A DNA stretch of 64,000 bases, from assembly GCF_016545825.1 (NCBI RefSeq), contig NC_052615.1, positions 16,980,520 to 17,044,519 on the forward strand, given 5' to 3'. A program made the position numbers and the translations under genes. Of the stretch, positions 46,659 through 60,135 are shown piece after piece. Under the pieces are notes generated by a model that was not told the DNA's origin, ran no database searches, and saw only the letters and a list, made by a program, of their open reading frames with translations. The stretch's first letter is position 1, and each line of letters begins with the position of its first letter. This DNA is from Eucalyptus grandis (Eukaryota; Streptophyta; Magnoliopsida; Myrtales; Myrtaceae).

Positions 46659-49600
46659 GCTCAATTCCTCTCCATATGACTTCAGAGACAGTGTACATAA
46701 CTCAAGAGTCGGCAATTATCTTTCGAATAAGGGAATTGCTGCCTCTAGTCAGGATATGATTGCCGAAGAAAGACGATAAACTGGTTATAGCCATGCAAAT
46801 CCTGGCACGCGAAGACAGCCGACCAAAAAGGCGGAAGTGCAATTATCAGACGAATGGATTCCCCTGCTCCTTCCATGAGATCATCTTCTCGCGGGATTCT
46901 TGGCTCGTGCATGTTTAGCATGTGTACAAAGCGGACTGAATCAGGAAGAACATTCAGAGACCAGAGCATTTTGATCTTGTGAACTTTTTCCATCAGTGGC
47001 CTAATTTCCATGGCAAAGTACGTCTTCTGCACGTTTGTACGTGTCGATAACGATATCATGCTTCTTGTTCTCCATTTGGCTTCTAACTGCTGTCAACGAA
47101 GAATTCCGGCAGCAAGCAGTCGTTTGTGCTTTTAAAATTCGCTCATGGTATAGAAGTTCAAAACGGCCAAGTAATTCTACATCATTGGACAATCCTACTT
47201 TCCACGGGGATTTAATTAAGACCCGTCTTCGAATTTGCCTTCCATTTTCGATCATTTCGCTTCGCACAAAAAGGAAAGAACCCTTTTCCTCGAAATTAGG
47301 GTGACTTTTTAAGAAAATGTAAAGTTTCTTGAGTTAAAATAGTTTTTTAAAATGCAAAGTGTGTTTGGTAAATTGTATTTGTGAAAGTCCATTATGAAGT
47401 ATTTTGAGCAAAATAGTGTTTGGGTAAATTAAATTTGCAATAGGCTTTTGTTATTAAAAAAAAATGAAAAAAAAGGAGAGTTAGCCGGCCAAGGGCTTTG
47501 TCGGTTACCGCCAGCCAAGGGCTTTGCTGGTTATCACCGGCGAAGAGCTAATAGTTGCCGGCAAAGGGTAGACGATTTGGCGAGGGGGAGGCAGCACGGC
47601 AAAGGGCAACGTTCGGCTGGAGTCACCATGTAGAGGTCATCGGTGCCGCTCGATCTAGTTGCAACGACCCGGATCTCGACTAGATTGTGAGATCCGGGTC
47701 GCCACGACCCTCGTCACACCATCGTGTGACCCACCATGCTGTGAAAGTCGCTGATGCCTGCGATTTGGTCGCCGCGATCTAGATCCACGCGACCAGATCT
47801 GCGCGCGATCTGGGTTGTCGGCATCCTCTGTACGGCAACCCTTGTCAGAGGGTCGTGGGACCCTAGCCGGACCACCCCGCACTGCCTGCCCTTCGCTGGA
47901 CCATCTACACTTCACCAGCGACCACACGTATATGCTGGTCATGTTTAGTAGAGAGAAGGGAAGAAGATGAAAATGATCAACAATCGTTGGGGTAAAGCTG
48001 GAAAAATGAAAAATTAATGAGGACAATTTCGAAATAAAAACTTTATTAACCTCAAAACTAGTATGCCGAAAAAGCCTAAGGCAACCCCCAAATTGCCTTG
48101 GATTTTCAGCTTTGGAAGGCTTGCATTTGGCAAAAGTAAGTGAAAAAAAACTTGCCAAACACTAAATATTTGACCCAAAGGCCTTTAGCCTCCAAAAATC
48201 CTTGAGAAAGCAGTTCCCAAATGCAGCCTTACTCTCTCAGAAAATGCTTCTCTTTCCTTTTTAGTAAGTAAGATTTTTCTACTCTTTCTCGTCCGATTGA
48301 AGCAGATTTTATTTCGTCGTCAACCGGAAGAGACGTCTGGGGACGGGGCACGATGTGCGCAATTGTGCGTCGCAAGTTTGTATCATTCGCTTGAATTGAC
48401 AACCTAAGATAATATATAGAATATATGGTTTGGTAAGGACCGGGCGGAACCCAGAAAGGGACCCTAAATATTATTGTTTGACAATGGCCCCTGACTTATC
48501 CTTTCGAACTTTATAATATCAGGATGTCCGAAAATGAGCTGGAAGAGAAAAGTGAGGATACGTGGCAAGCCAATCGATGCCAAAACCTAAAAACTTAAAT
48601 GGAATTTAATGAGGTTGTAGTCCCTTGCCATTGATATTTGGAGCAAGCAAAGGAGCAACAATCTAACCGCAAGTCCTTCACCGATCACCACCATTTGTTG
48701 CACGGATTGACCTCGTGGATCAGAGATGTCTATAGCATGAGAAGAACATGGTTTTGAAGGAATGTTGGGGCATGACATTTAGATTCCAAATCTTAGAAAA
48801 AAGGTTCGATTTAGATTGTTCTCGTGCCGTAGATCTCCCCACGTTTTGTGGAATTACTGTGTTTTCGAAAGTATACCCATTCTTTGCACTTCCTCATGCA
48901 TTGACGGCAACATGACGAGATCATTTTGTTTCGAACGCTTATCCCAATTCTTTATTGAACCCAAGTCACCAAATATCATAACAGGAAAGAATGAAGGCTG
49001 CATCGATGTTTCACGGGAAAATGATTTTATGAAAAAAAAAGTATTAAATTTATTGTATTTGTACCAATTCAATCTGTTAAATCATATATATTTATATTTT
49101 ACAGATTGAATCCTAAACCTTTTGACAACTTGTTAATATAATTCTTTCGGTGGATTTTAGCGGAAATTAATGACATAAACATTGGTCATCCTACATAGTA
49201 TGCCCAATGAACAATGTTATTAAGGATAATTTTTACATTTTTTTAAATATTCTAAATTTTTTACTTGTTTTTCTTTTTCTTTTTTTTTTCTCTACTAAGT
49301 TCGATGAGTGTCGCTAGCCAACCCTACCGGTTGTAGCCCTCGTATAAATCTAGCAAAGGTTGCATAGCCTTCGCCAAACTAAGTAGAGAAAATGGAAGAA
49401 GAAAGAAAGAAAAAAAAAGAAAAGAAAGAAATATTAAAATTTTCAGAAAATTTTAAAAAAAAAAAATATTTACATTATCACAGATCGTGTTACGTAGGAT
49501 AACCAATGTTCATGTTATCAATTCCTACCAAAATTGATCAAAATGGCTACCATGGCAAATTGTTGAAAGATTGATGACTCATTAGTAAAATTAAATTGTT

Positions 49601-51847
49601 TAAAACTGGAGTGGCATAGATGCAATGTATTTACGACTTTTGGTAATTTCTGGACATGTCACTTAGGGATGAACGGTTTCAGAGTAGATGGTTTCCTACC
49701 TTGGATTTAGAAAACTACCCACTATTGTAAAATGGGAATTAGAGATTGCCCATTGGTTGTATGGACCCATCTGAAAATTGCACCACCGGTCCGATCCCAT
49801 TCCGTTGGTCCATGGAACTAATCCCACTGAACGACAGCAGAAAATAATGCCCCTTCATTGTTTCCATAGATCTCGGGAAGGGTAGTGTCTTTTTTTTTCC
49901 CTTTTGGTCGAGCTGGATGGGCAATGTTGAATAAATCAATTTGCAACAAAAAGCGAACGCCAGAAAACGAAGACGTGAGAGGAGCAACAGAAAGGTTTCA
50001 GCAGCATATTTCGTGTTCCCTTACAACTCTAAAAGCTAATTCAATATTTCTAATCAAGATTTCCTCCCTTGCTCCAGTGAATTCTTTAAGCACCTCACTT
50101 GCCCAAAACTTGAATCAATGTTCCCACGCCTTAATTCCACGGAGACCAAGTCACACTTTGATTCTTGAACCAATCTTCCGAATAACTGGGGCTGATGGTA
50201 TAGAGCATGGCACAGGATTAATAGCTCGACCAATTAAATAAATGAAGTTTTGTTCATACATTATGCCCTAAAAACAACAGCAAGGTCAATGCTAAAAGTA
50301 TATATACTAGCATGGTTTGGATGGTTCAGGTAACCGATTCAACCCTCAAATCAGAAATCATATCTGTACTCATTAGTTCCAATTGGAATGCTCAAAACCA
50401 AACGTCGGTCTAGTCCACGTAGTTCTCGATTCCTTTGCACACCATTAGTTTCGCTCCTATTCTCAAGTAATGAAAAGAAAAAAGGCGATTCTTGCGAGAG
50501 GGAACGAAGGGACGGCTAAAGCAGTAATATTTGTTCTAAAGAACAGGATCTCTAAAGGGTCCCCAGTATCCATACCTTCTATGGCCAAACAAGCTTAAGA
50601 CCCACGTGACCCGTTTGCCCCAAAAAGGCATATTAGGTGGCCAGTACATCCTTGCGTGGCGGACCAAACCTGGGTCAACCATCGTGCCGAATAGTTAGGA
50701 GTTCCCTGGCCACGTTCGATTGCTGGTGTTGCGGTGGTGGTCGCTGCCGACCCTCGGACCACGTGATGGAGAAACGAGGCTCGAATCGTTCCGTTTTCCC
50801 GGGTAGCCGCACCACCCACCAAACGATCCGGCCATCAAGCTCGGGTCCGATTGGTCCTTTAGATCAGACCATTTGGCGCCAAAATAGAGTTGGAGAAAAA
50901 GACTTCTGTAGTAAAGGAGGGAAGGTGGGGGTAGGAATAGGGCGCTTGAAAAAGGGGTTCGAACAGTTTTTATGGTTGGTGACAACCCAAATGGAAAGTC
51001 AACTCCTTTGACCTCTTGGTGACTACCTGTAAGATTTTGTGATAATTTTAGGTGATGGCTTTTTTAAAAAGGAAGCTGAACTAAAAGATGCACTGATCAC
51101 GACGTTGCTATTAGCTAATTCATGATCAAAAGTACATACCTTTTTATCCTAATGTGCATCATGAAAGATGGGAAAGTTAAGAAATCTCGATATTATTAGA
51201 TTTATGCACTATTCCGAGCCGTCAAATGGAGAAGGGGTCGTTTTGTAAGACGGGTCTTTGGAGAGAGGATCACGTGATTGGCACAAGTGCTAAAACAATA
51301 GTAGCACGACGTGGGATTGAATAATCACATCCGATCAGTGGTGGAGGCGATTGAGTCATTAGACAGCAGATCCTAGGGGGGAGATTAATTAATTAGCTTA
51401 TGTTTTGGGTCAATGAATAATTAAATTAAACTAATTTATTACGAGGAGGGTCGCTAAGACATGTGCTAGCACGCCACTTAATCGCAAAACTGAAGTTAGA
51501 GAGAGAGAGGGAGGACAGCAACTACCGAGACCGGTCGTCGTCCGCCAATCTCCAGTCTTCAGTTGCCTGTTGGAAGCTTAGGTAGGAGCCAAATCCTAGA
51601 GAGAGAATCCCATTCCCCTTCCCCTCTCTTCTGTGTGACCGTCTGGTAGAATTTTCAGGGCAGTCCCTCTTTCTCTCTCCTCTCTGGGTGCGTCCAATTC
51701 GTGCTCTCCCTTCGCCAAGCTCCCTCCTTTCTCTCTCCTTCTCCCTCTCTGGAGGCTGGAGTAGTTCGTTCTATACGAAAGCTTTTGTCTTTTCTTCTGG
51801 GTTCGTTGGGTTCGAGAGGAGCTCTGCTTCTCTGGAGTGAGGGGAGC
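46659..51847. other. Intergenic between cardiolipin synthase and TOM1
   Basis: No gene is recognised. About 47,300-48,235 looks like another non-autonomous element: GTGTTTGGTAA on the left faces TTGCCAAACAC near 48,155, around a GC-rich core with repeated GCCAAGGGCTTTG units. About 49,664 begins TAGGGATGAACGGTTTC, like the left end of the hAT-type miniature family, but no matching right end follows. 51,480-51,847 is CT/GA-rich and probably the TOM1 promoter and leader. Confidence 0.45.
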
Positions 51848-54800
51848 ATGGGGAGGAGCCTGCAAGTGGCGATGGGGCTATCGCCAATGGAGGTCGCGGC
51901 CCTCGTCACCAGCTGGTGGGACGAGATCAACGACTCCAGCCAGTGGCAGGACGGTATCTTCTATGCCCTCTGCGCCGCCTACGCGCTCGTCTCCACTGTC
52001 GCCCTGGTCTCTCTCTCTCTCTCTCTCTGCTGCGCTGTGTTTGATGTTTTCTTGCTTGTGGAATGAGAGTGATGTGATTGTTCGCCTTTGATTATGTTTA
52101 GAGGTCTCTAGAGATTGTGCGTCTGTGATTTTCTTGCTTGAGAAATGGGGAACCTTTAGTTTTGTGGATGTGGGGATGTAGAAGTTGCAGTGGAGTGGAA
52201 TGTACAATCAGAAATCACTTTTGTGGCGGTCTCGATTGGACATGTGAACCGGTTCATGGATTCCACTTTGGCAGAGTTAAAAAGATGTTGGGTTGATGTT
52301 GATTGGCAATTGGATCCTTCAGATTTTGATTTTGAACTCCTGTCCACTCCTTTTCGAGCGTACATTTTCCCTCAATCACTAGATCCAGCGGACTTTGAGC
52401 TGATCCACAGTGTCCGAATATTTGTAATGCCAATTATACTTGGCTTGTTCACATTAATTTGAAATGCCTGCCTAGCAAGTGAATTAATTTTCGAGTGCGT
52501 AGTTCTATGATGGCTAGCTTCATACATGAGTCTCAAGCCGAGCTGTTGTTTGCCAAAGTGCAGATTCAATTGATAAGGATTGAATTGAGAGTGCCTGAAT
52601 ATGGTTGGACGACTCAAAAGGTTTTTCATCTCATGAACTTTATTGTCAATGGAGGTGATTGTTCAATCTTTCTTTACATTTTCATGCTCCAGGATTGCAT
52701 TTCTTGGTAATTGATTGAGGCTTTGCCTTACGGTGTTTCTTTTGCAGTGCGTGCTGTCGTGTTTGGGTTTCACAATCAAGTCTTTGATTTACATCCAAAG
52801 GTTGGTTCATGGCTGCTTCTAAAATTTTCTGCCGCAATCTTGGAAGCCCTATATTTTCAAAGCTCACTTCTTCATGAAGTTTATACATCCCCTACATAAT
52901 TGGTTACATAGTTAACTTAGAGAGCCCACTGGTCATCTTGAGAGGGCCTGAGATAAAACTGATGTTTATTAAGTTCATATCCTGAAAGTGGCCTCATTTT
53001 CACCATTTACACTGAATAGAAAAATTCAGGTACCCAGGTCTTGGTTATTATCCAAGCCTGGCCTTATCATTTCCCTGAATCGCGCCCAGGCAATCCTGGG
53101 GAAGGCTTCACGGGGATCAAAGGTGGGTCCCTTAACCCTTTCGGGCTTGGCCGGGATACCCAATGGGAAGTTTATCCCATACTACTCACCCCTCATTTCC
53201 CTGTAAATGGGTTGTGAGGAGGAGTCCCCCCGGGATCTTTTATTCAGGGGGGAGTAGTTTAGAGACCTACTCAGGTCTTTATATCCTGAAAATATGTAAA
53301 ATTGACTAATTTGGTTGTGGAAGAATATCATGTTAATAGCACGATCCAACTTTCGCAGGAGTGCCCTAAAACAAGGGAAATGTATCTAATGAAATGAACA
53401 CTCACAGCAGTATCATTATGATAACATTAGATAGCAACATAGATCAGCTGCTAGTGTCTAGAAAGCCTCTTGTTATTTCCTAGCATGCTTATGAGGGACA
53501 ACTGCAACTTGAAGCAGGTTCTTACTTGGGTTCTGTTGGATCTTCCGGGGCTCTTATTTTTCTCTACATACACTCTTCTTGTCCTCTTCTGGGCAGAAAT
53601 ATATCATCAGGCAAGTAATTCCATCCTTGGCTTTTCCTCTCACTGAGATGCATGATCTCAAGTCAATTCTGATGCTCTGTTAGAGTATGTGGCCGTCTCT
53701 TTTCTTTCTCAACAGTGAGTCTATGTAATTCACACATCATTTACAATGAGCAGGCAAGAAGTTTACCAACAGATAAACTAAGGACCGTTTATATTGCAGT
53801 CAATGGTGCCATATATTTCATCCAGGTGCTTTTCCTCAATTCCTTTCATGTAGTATCTCATTAAATTTGATTATGCACTTTTTCACCGCATCATTTATGT
53901 AATTGATTGCATTGGTGACATGTACACTCGTGCTTTCTTGTTTGTTTAGATTTTGGTATATTTCTTCTTTTTGTATCAAGTTCTCAGACTATTATTCGGA
54001 AGTTTTGGTATGTAATTGTCACTAGTCAATATAATCACCTCATGCGAACGCTGCAAGTTGTGTAGAATGCCTGACTGGTCTTTAGGGAGCTGCTTGTTAG
54101 TCATTTCCTTCAATCACATCTGGTTGCAGCTTTGCTCAGTTTTGGTTATTGCAAGAATGTTGAAGGCAAAGAAAGACTTATGGCTAACTTAAATTTTTTC
54201 ACTGGAAAAATTGCCAGAACAATTTGTAGTAAGGACCTACCGAATTGGAATTTTAATAGAGGAAATTGTCTGTGTCTCTGATGCGTCCTGTATGAAGGTA
54301 GTCATGTGTATAGCCAGTGATATCTGCCACACCATCAGTTTCCATACTGCGTTGTGTATGAATAAAGTTGTGTTAAATTCTTCACATGGGAGGATGAGTC
54401 AGTCACTGAAGCAAAATCTGCATTATTTATTTGTTATTGTTTCTAACTAATTTTGTCAATCTAACTATAGCATTATAAGCATTGAATTCAGATTTGCATC
54501 TGGATTTACCTGTGGATCGATGACAACAGCGTTGTGGAATTTGTTGGGAAGGTATTTATTGCAGGTCAGTTGACATCTCTTACCCCTAGTGGCATGGAGG
54601 AGAATTTCCTTTGATTTTGGGGGCACAAGAAATGGCGAGAGAATTTGAATATATGGTTTTCAGTGAAAATGGGGAACCTGTGCTTACATACCATAGTGTG
54701 TCTGAGAAGAATATGTTGAGGTGTATCACATTAGTTAAGAGTGACCTGCATGGTTATGGTCGAACTTCAGTGTCAAACTTATGACAGAGTTTGAGCTTGG

Positions 54801-57240
54801 AAGTAACAAGTACCTCTACCACTTGTTCTGCTCTCAAAACTAGTTGCTCAGCACCGTGCCTCTATCTGCTTTCTGTTGAATACTCCTTCATTCCTTCTCA
54901 CAAAACAGAACCTATTGAGAAAGCTTTTCTGGAAAACAGATACAGCTGATGTAACTAACTTGTATCATTATAAGCTATTTAATTAGACATCCTGATCGAG
55001 CTTGCTCACAGAAGTGCAAAAAGTATAGTGATTAACACCTCTTTCAGGGTAGGGCAGAAAAAAGAAAAAGAAACTTTTCATGAGTTAAATTAGTCAGCCG
55101 AGCTGTAGGGGATGCAGAGTAATTTTTCTTTTTGTAATTTAAGCTTTCTTTTGGTCCTAATCATGATATCTGCTTGGTACTTATGGTGGAATCTTGTTTC
55201 TCACAGTTGTGTCAATATTAGCTGCATTGGGCTTCTTGCTTTATGGAGGAAGGTAATTATTAGAAGTTAATGTGCTGGTTTACTACTCAGAGCATCTGGA
55301 ACTTTTATGTTCTGCTTACTCTGTGTGGTTTGATTTTCTCCTTGTGATCAGTGTGGTTGTCAAATAATTCCAGGTTGTTTTTCATGCTGAGGCGCTTTCC
55401 TATTGAATCTAAAGGAAGAAGGAAGAAGCTCCATGAGGTGCTTTTCCTTTCATTTTAAATCAGAACTTAGTCCTGTCACTTCTTTCTGCTTCTTGCCTTT
55501 GTTTAAGAGATGTATTTTAATTATTGTGCACATCTGTAATGATTACTTTGGAGTTAAAGTGAAAATATGAACTGTATAGCTGGTGGTGGTGCTTGGTGCT
55601 GTCACTAATATCTTTGTAAGAAACTGGATATTTTTGGGATCAGGCTGTAGTTGTTTGTAAGTGAAGTTCTCTGTTCTATCAATTCTCACAAGCGCTGGGA
55701 CATCTTCCTTTTTTTCCTTTTTCCCTTTTTCTTGGTTCTGGTGAAAGTTTCTTCATTTGACTGGATAAATATCCAATTTATCCAACTTTCAAGCAGGTCT
55801 TGGTACTTTTATATTGCGTGTTTATGATATGACTTATGAAAGTTTTCAAGGATCATCCACCCTGCCAAATGCTATTGTATTGGATGTGTATGCGAAAAGC
55901 CAAACCAAATGTAGCTTTTGGATTGATTTTCCTGACTACCTGAAATGGGGTGTGCACCTTTTTGGCAGGTTGGATCTGTCACAGCTATATGCTTCACCTG
56001 CTTCCTTATCAGAAGTTTCGTGGTAAGCACCTACTTCCCTCTTTTCCCTCTTAGTCTCTTCCAGAAATGCAAAGTTTGTACTTGAGTCTACAACTTTCCA
56101 GAAAGGATAGCCTCATTTTTTCGTGCTTTTACTATATCAACTTCAGGCTGTTATTTGAAACACCTATTATAGATATGTTGCCATGGGAAATTTGTTTGAA
56201 GCATGTGATCCTCAAGCTTGAGTCCTTGTCTTCTTTCTGGGTCCTAGTTCTCATTGTTCTTCTACATCATTTAACACTTGGGACTTAACCAGGTACAATG
56301 TATTGGTGAATCATTGTCCATCTATGTCTATGGCATACATAGCTTGTCTATGATAGCAGTTCCTCACCTAAATTACTCCCTGCCTTTGCTTAAAAGAAGT
56401 ATCAGTAAAGGACTATGAAGAGGAGTAGGAAGGCCAAAGCTGTTTTCTAGACTTCATTGGTGAAATAAAACTAAGACACTCTTGTTCAAACAAAATTTGA
56501 AGAATCAAGATAGAGTAGTCTGAAAATGTTGTTGAGAGTGAAGAGATACCCAATATCTAGAGGTGGTTAGTGAAGTTCCCACTTCAATGATTGGCCTCTG
56601 TTATGGAATCGTTTTCTCTCAAGCCCGCTGCTTAAGGATGCTAGCTTCAAAATGCAAATCCGGTGACCATTGACTTCCTTTACTTTGACATGATTTGTTA
56701 CTGTCTTTGGAAAACCAAGTGAGAGTTCTTTGCTTGTATCAAGGATTTCATTTTTTTTCAGTAGCAGGTAGGCATTTAGTGTCTTCTAGCTAATACCTCT
56801 TGCTGAAGAGATGTGGTCCTGCTGTTTGAGCAAAACTCATTGTGCGCGTGTTGAGCTGCAACTGAAAATGCTTTTAAGGGGAGGAGAAATAAGATCCTGT
56901 ACATTCATCACCATTATATCGATCTAGTCAGGGTTGCAGTTTGTTTCAAAAGCCCTGAATTTGCTTCCACTATGCAGGTCCTTTTATCTGCATTCGATAC
57001 AGACGCATCCCTTGACGTTTTGAATCACCCGATTCTAAATTTGATATATTACATGGTACTTTCTTATCCCACTTCATTCTTGGGTTCGTTAATTTGCTCC
57101 ATAACTGATTGTTTATATCCTTCAAATGTCTGTTGCTCAAATAACAGCTGGTTGAGATCCTACCTTCTGCTTTAGTCCTCTTTATCTTACGGAAGTTGCC
57201 TCCCAAGAGGATATCGGCTCAGTACCATCCAATCCGCTAG
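51848..57240 (+). CDS. TOM1: TOM1 (tobamovirus multiplication protein 1), seven-pass tonoplast protein
   Basis: A host membrane protein of the plant TOM1/TOM3/THH1 family, located in the vacuolar membrane; the Arabidopsis protein anchors tobamovirus replication complexes. Eleven exons encode 291 aa, the length I recall for Arabidopsis TOM1: 51,848-52,006; 52,564-52,654; 52,748-52,800; 53,518-53,610; 53,754-53,825; 54,492-54,564; 55,207-55,252; 55,374-55,437; 55,969-56,022; 56,977-57,054; 57,148-57,240. The phases sum exactly (876 nt). Family blocks include [37 protein letters not shown], a [19 protein letters not shown] loop and the C-terminal [17 protein letters not shown]. Intron 4 has a GC donor (CAG|GCAAGT); the others are GT-AG. 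Intron 3 holds a 293-bp insertion. The gene appears intact, and ASPM follows on the same strand. Confidence 0.96.
52988..53280. mobile_element. 293-bp insertion in TOM1 intron 3 with 11-bp target duplication
   Basis: ATATCCTGAAA occurs at 52,977-52,987 and again at 53,281-53,291, flanking 293 bp of more GC-rich sequence than the surrounding intron. A long (11-bp) target duplication with no inverted ends suggests a retroposed, SINE-like insertion. I see no tRNA-like promoter box and no poly(A) tail, so the class is open. The right end contains GACCTACTCAGGTC, similar to the end of the 131-bp core at 13,549-13,679. Confidence 0.55.
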
Positions 57241-57806
57241 TCAGAGTCAATCCTTTTTTTGGTAGATAGTTATTCTTTTGTCCTCTTGAGGATGGGTTTT
57301 TCATGGTTCGACGGCTAGAGTTACCAAAGTTGAGTAATGGGAAGCAGAGCCACGAGGGAAAAAAAGGAAAAAAAAAAATTCCAGATGTATCATCATTCTG
57401 GTATGGCTCACAATGCCGGCAATTCTTTTTCATTTATAATGTTGTAATTTATCGTAGGGGAGGTACCTTTCATTTACTTCTTGTTCTCCTTTTTTTCAAA
57501 TTCACTTTCTTTTGAGCGGGGTTCGAGGGGCACACAGCAGAGGGCTGCATGCTTGTATAATAAATCACGTGCAGATATTGGTCGGGCATTTGGAGAAAGA
57601 AAGAGTCAATGCGATTTCAGACATCGGGTCCTCATGTTTATACCAATGACATAGGCCATGTTTACAGGAGCTGGTGAAGATCGTGTGTTACCTGTTTTCG
57701 GATTCTTGAAGATGAAGGATGAAGTTGATGTTTGTATTACAGTGCTTGTGTTGCTAATGTGGCTGTTTTCTGGCTCGTGTCGGGGATGAACTGTAATGTT
57801 GTTCAT
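57241..57806. other. 3' flank of TOM1
   Basis: I see no gene. The early part is probably the 3' untranslated region. The sequence at 57,600-57,800 has no recognisable coding content. Confidence 0.5.
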
Positions 57807-58051
57807 CAGGATGATTGGTTTAAAGGTAGATAGTTTTAGACTAGAAACTGGAAATCCATCCTGTCAAAGTAGTTTTAGTATTCACAACTAGGAATCGAAC
57901 CGGTTAGCCCTGCATCTGGCATGGAATCAAACTAGTTAAGTCTGACCCCTAATTTTTTTTCATCAGGGAACTGAACCGGTCATAGTGAAAACCAGAATAG
58001 ACCCGATGCCAATTCGGTTCCGATTCAAAATGGCCCTATTGCTCACCTCTA
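57807..58051. mobile_element. Small hAT-type miniature element, 245 bp
   Basis: The right end TGCTCACCTCTA (58,040-58,051) mirrors the TAGGGGTGAGCA end at 28,233. The left end CAGGATGATTGGTTT is a decayed form of the same family's TAGGGATGAACGGTTT. The flanks are TTGTTCAT (57,799-57,806) and TCGTTCAT (58,052-58,059), seven of eight bases identical. The interior shares AACCGGTT-type text with the 607-bp element. Confidence 0.6.
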
Positions 58052-58059
58052 TCGTTCAT

Positions 58060-60135
58060 TGCAGAAAATTACTAGAAAACGACCTAATGTGAATGTGGCT
58101 ACGTCTTCCACTATCCTGGATACACAAGTAGACGACAGAATAGAAATTGTCATTGAAAACGGACCTGTATTGACAAGAAAGCCAAAGAGGAAAACAAGCA
58201 AGTTATCCGATCTCATTGACCTTCTGTCTTTCAATGTGTTAATTCTATCCTGGTAATATTTTAATTCACTCTCCAACTTTCAAATGTGTCTCTACATCTA
58301 CATCAAAAATGAAATGATAAAAAATTCAGGTATCAGACATATTTTGTCCGAACTTGCTTTTTGGGGAAAATTCCAAAAAAAAAAAGCATGAAATCATTTT
58401 CTCTTATAAATATTTAAAGTGGACATTATTTTAAATAAGGGCCTTAAATGGCTATAGTAGTTTCAAATAAGGATTTAAAGTTAACAATTTTAAAAAGGAT
58501 ATGACCTTGCTAGCCCCTAAATATTCCAACCAATTAAGGGCACTTTGGTCCACTACAATTTTAATTTTAAATATTGTTTATATTAAATTAAATTAAATTA
58601 AAAAAACAGAAGGTAAGGAAATCAAGTGAGCCCTCATTGTCTTCCCTTACCCCCCTTTTTAATTTGCTTTTCCATCTAATATGGAAAAAGGAAAAAATAT
58701 ATATTTCAAAAAATGTAAAGGACGAAAATGCCCTTATCAGACAGTGAGTTAGGCCTTTCTTTAGAACCGATATAGTAATTTTAGATCCTTATTTGATATA
58801 ATGTCAACTTCAGACTTTTAATTGAGAAAATAAAGGCCCTTCAAACCATTTAGGTCCTTTTCAACTTATTTAGGAAAATGAAAGCACTTTAAGTCATTAT
58901 TTAGATTTTTTCGTACTTTTTTGTATAAATTGTCATTAACTTCACTTAGAAATCATCAGTTTTTATTTGGGCGGCATTGTTTCCACTTCTAAATGATTAC
59001 ATCCACTCTTATTTGCAATAAAAATACAAAATTGCCCATAATCTTTCAATTGCAATTGAAATTTTTTTCTATTTTTCTTTTTCCATTTATGATAGTTGCT
59101 ATAATTAAACATTTCATATGTTGTTTTTTTAGCATATTAAAAAAAAAGTGCATTCTCAAATATTTCTATAACATTTTACATACTCCATATAAAATCATAT
59201 TCCTAATAGTAAGGAAAAAAGACATCATTTGATATAGTATAAAACTAAAAGTCTATTTTTTTTTTTTTTTTTATTATTAATCTTACAACAACTCATTTGT
59301 TTTTTATCTCTCTTATCTCAAAAGCTCTTTTTTTTTTTTTCTAAAATATTTTTTAATTTCATTAGTCAACATATATATTAAATTTTTTCATTTACTTTAT
59401 TTAAAAAATTATCTTTTTTCCTTATTACACTTGTGAGATACTTATATATAGAGCATGTAATATGTTAGAGGAATAATATATGAATATAATAAAAACATTA
59501 TACACAATGAGATGTCTTGATTTTTTATTTTTTTTGTAAATTGTTCATATATGATATTAATTTATTTCAATCCAAAATAATGATATTTCACTAGCATTTT
59601 CAGGAAATTATTACTTTATGTGATTTTTTTATTTAACTAAATTTCATCCACTATCAATTTATCCATAAATTTTTTATGGAGCTATTCTAACAAAAAAAAT
59701 TATACCTTTAATATAAATGGAAAATCTACGATAGGCAAAAACCAAACTTATGAAATTCTTAATTATGGTAAATATATAAGAAAAAAAGGAAAGTGAATAA
59801 ATTTGAGACTATAAATCTAAATTTCAATTGACTTATAGATGGCATTTTCGGAGAGCAGTGAAGCTCGCAATTTTCTCTTTCGATGAAAATTGGGTGGATT
59901 TAATCTTAAAGGGGTAGAAATAGTGTTGTCCTTTTAATATTTTAACTTACTTTTAGCTATTTTGACAACCAAAAAAAAAAAAAAAAATTACTTTCAACTT
60001 TGGAGAGCTACTAAATATGTAATGTTATTATTGAATGTTGATGGAAAAATAAAATAATATTTTTATGTGAAAAAACTTGCCTCTAGAATTTTGGGATTGC
60101 TTGACCAATGCTCGCTCCCATTGGCTAAATAATTT
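58060..60135. other. AT-rich intergenic region with MITE-like repeats
   Basis: 58,060-58,256 holds a lysine- and threonine-rich ORF piece that starts next to the transposon end; I do not recognise it. 58,355-58,920 carries units such as CAAATAAGGNNTTAAAG typical of the MITE family at 60,136-60,980. 58,990-60,130 is strongly AT-rich with poly(T) and poly(A) runs and shows nothing else. Confidence 0.5.

Noticed and set aside
46745..47267. Two adjacent minus-strand ORFs (104 and 88 codons) just downstream of cardiolipin synthase
   Set aside because: The text is balanced enough to be coding, but I recognise no family and no shared splice sites; probably 3' untranslated and intergenic sequence. 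A search against plant proteins would settle it.
50595..51011. Overlapping ORFs on both strands in a GC-moderate stretch
   Set aside because: No family motif, overlapping frames, and no splice partner.
52977..53291. Insertion in TOM1 intron 3 as an extra exon
   Set aside because: The flanking exons join in phase without it and the product then has the expected family length.
58059..58256. Lysine-rich ORF after an apparent CATTGCAG acceptor
   Set aside because: It could be a lost exon, but there is no upstream partner, and the region starts exactly at the end of a transposon.
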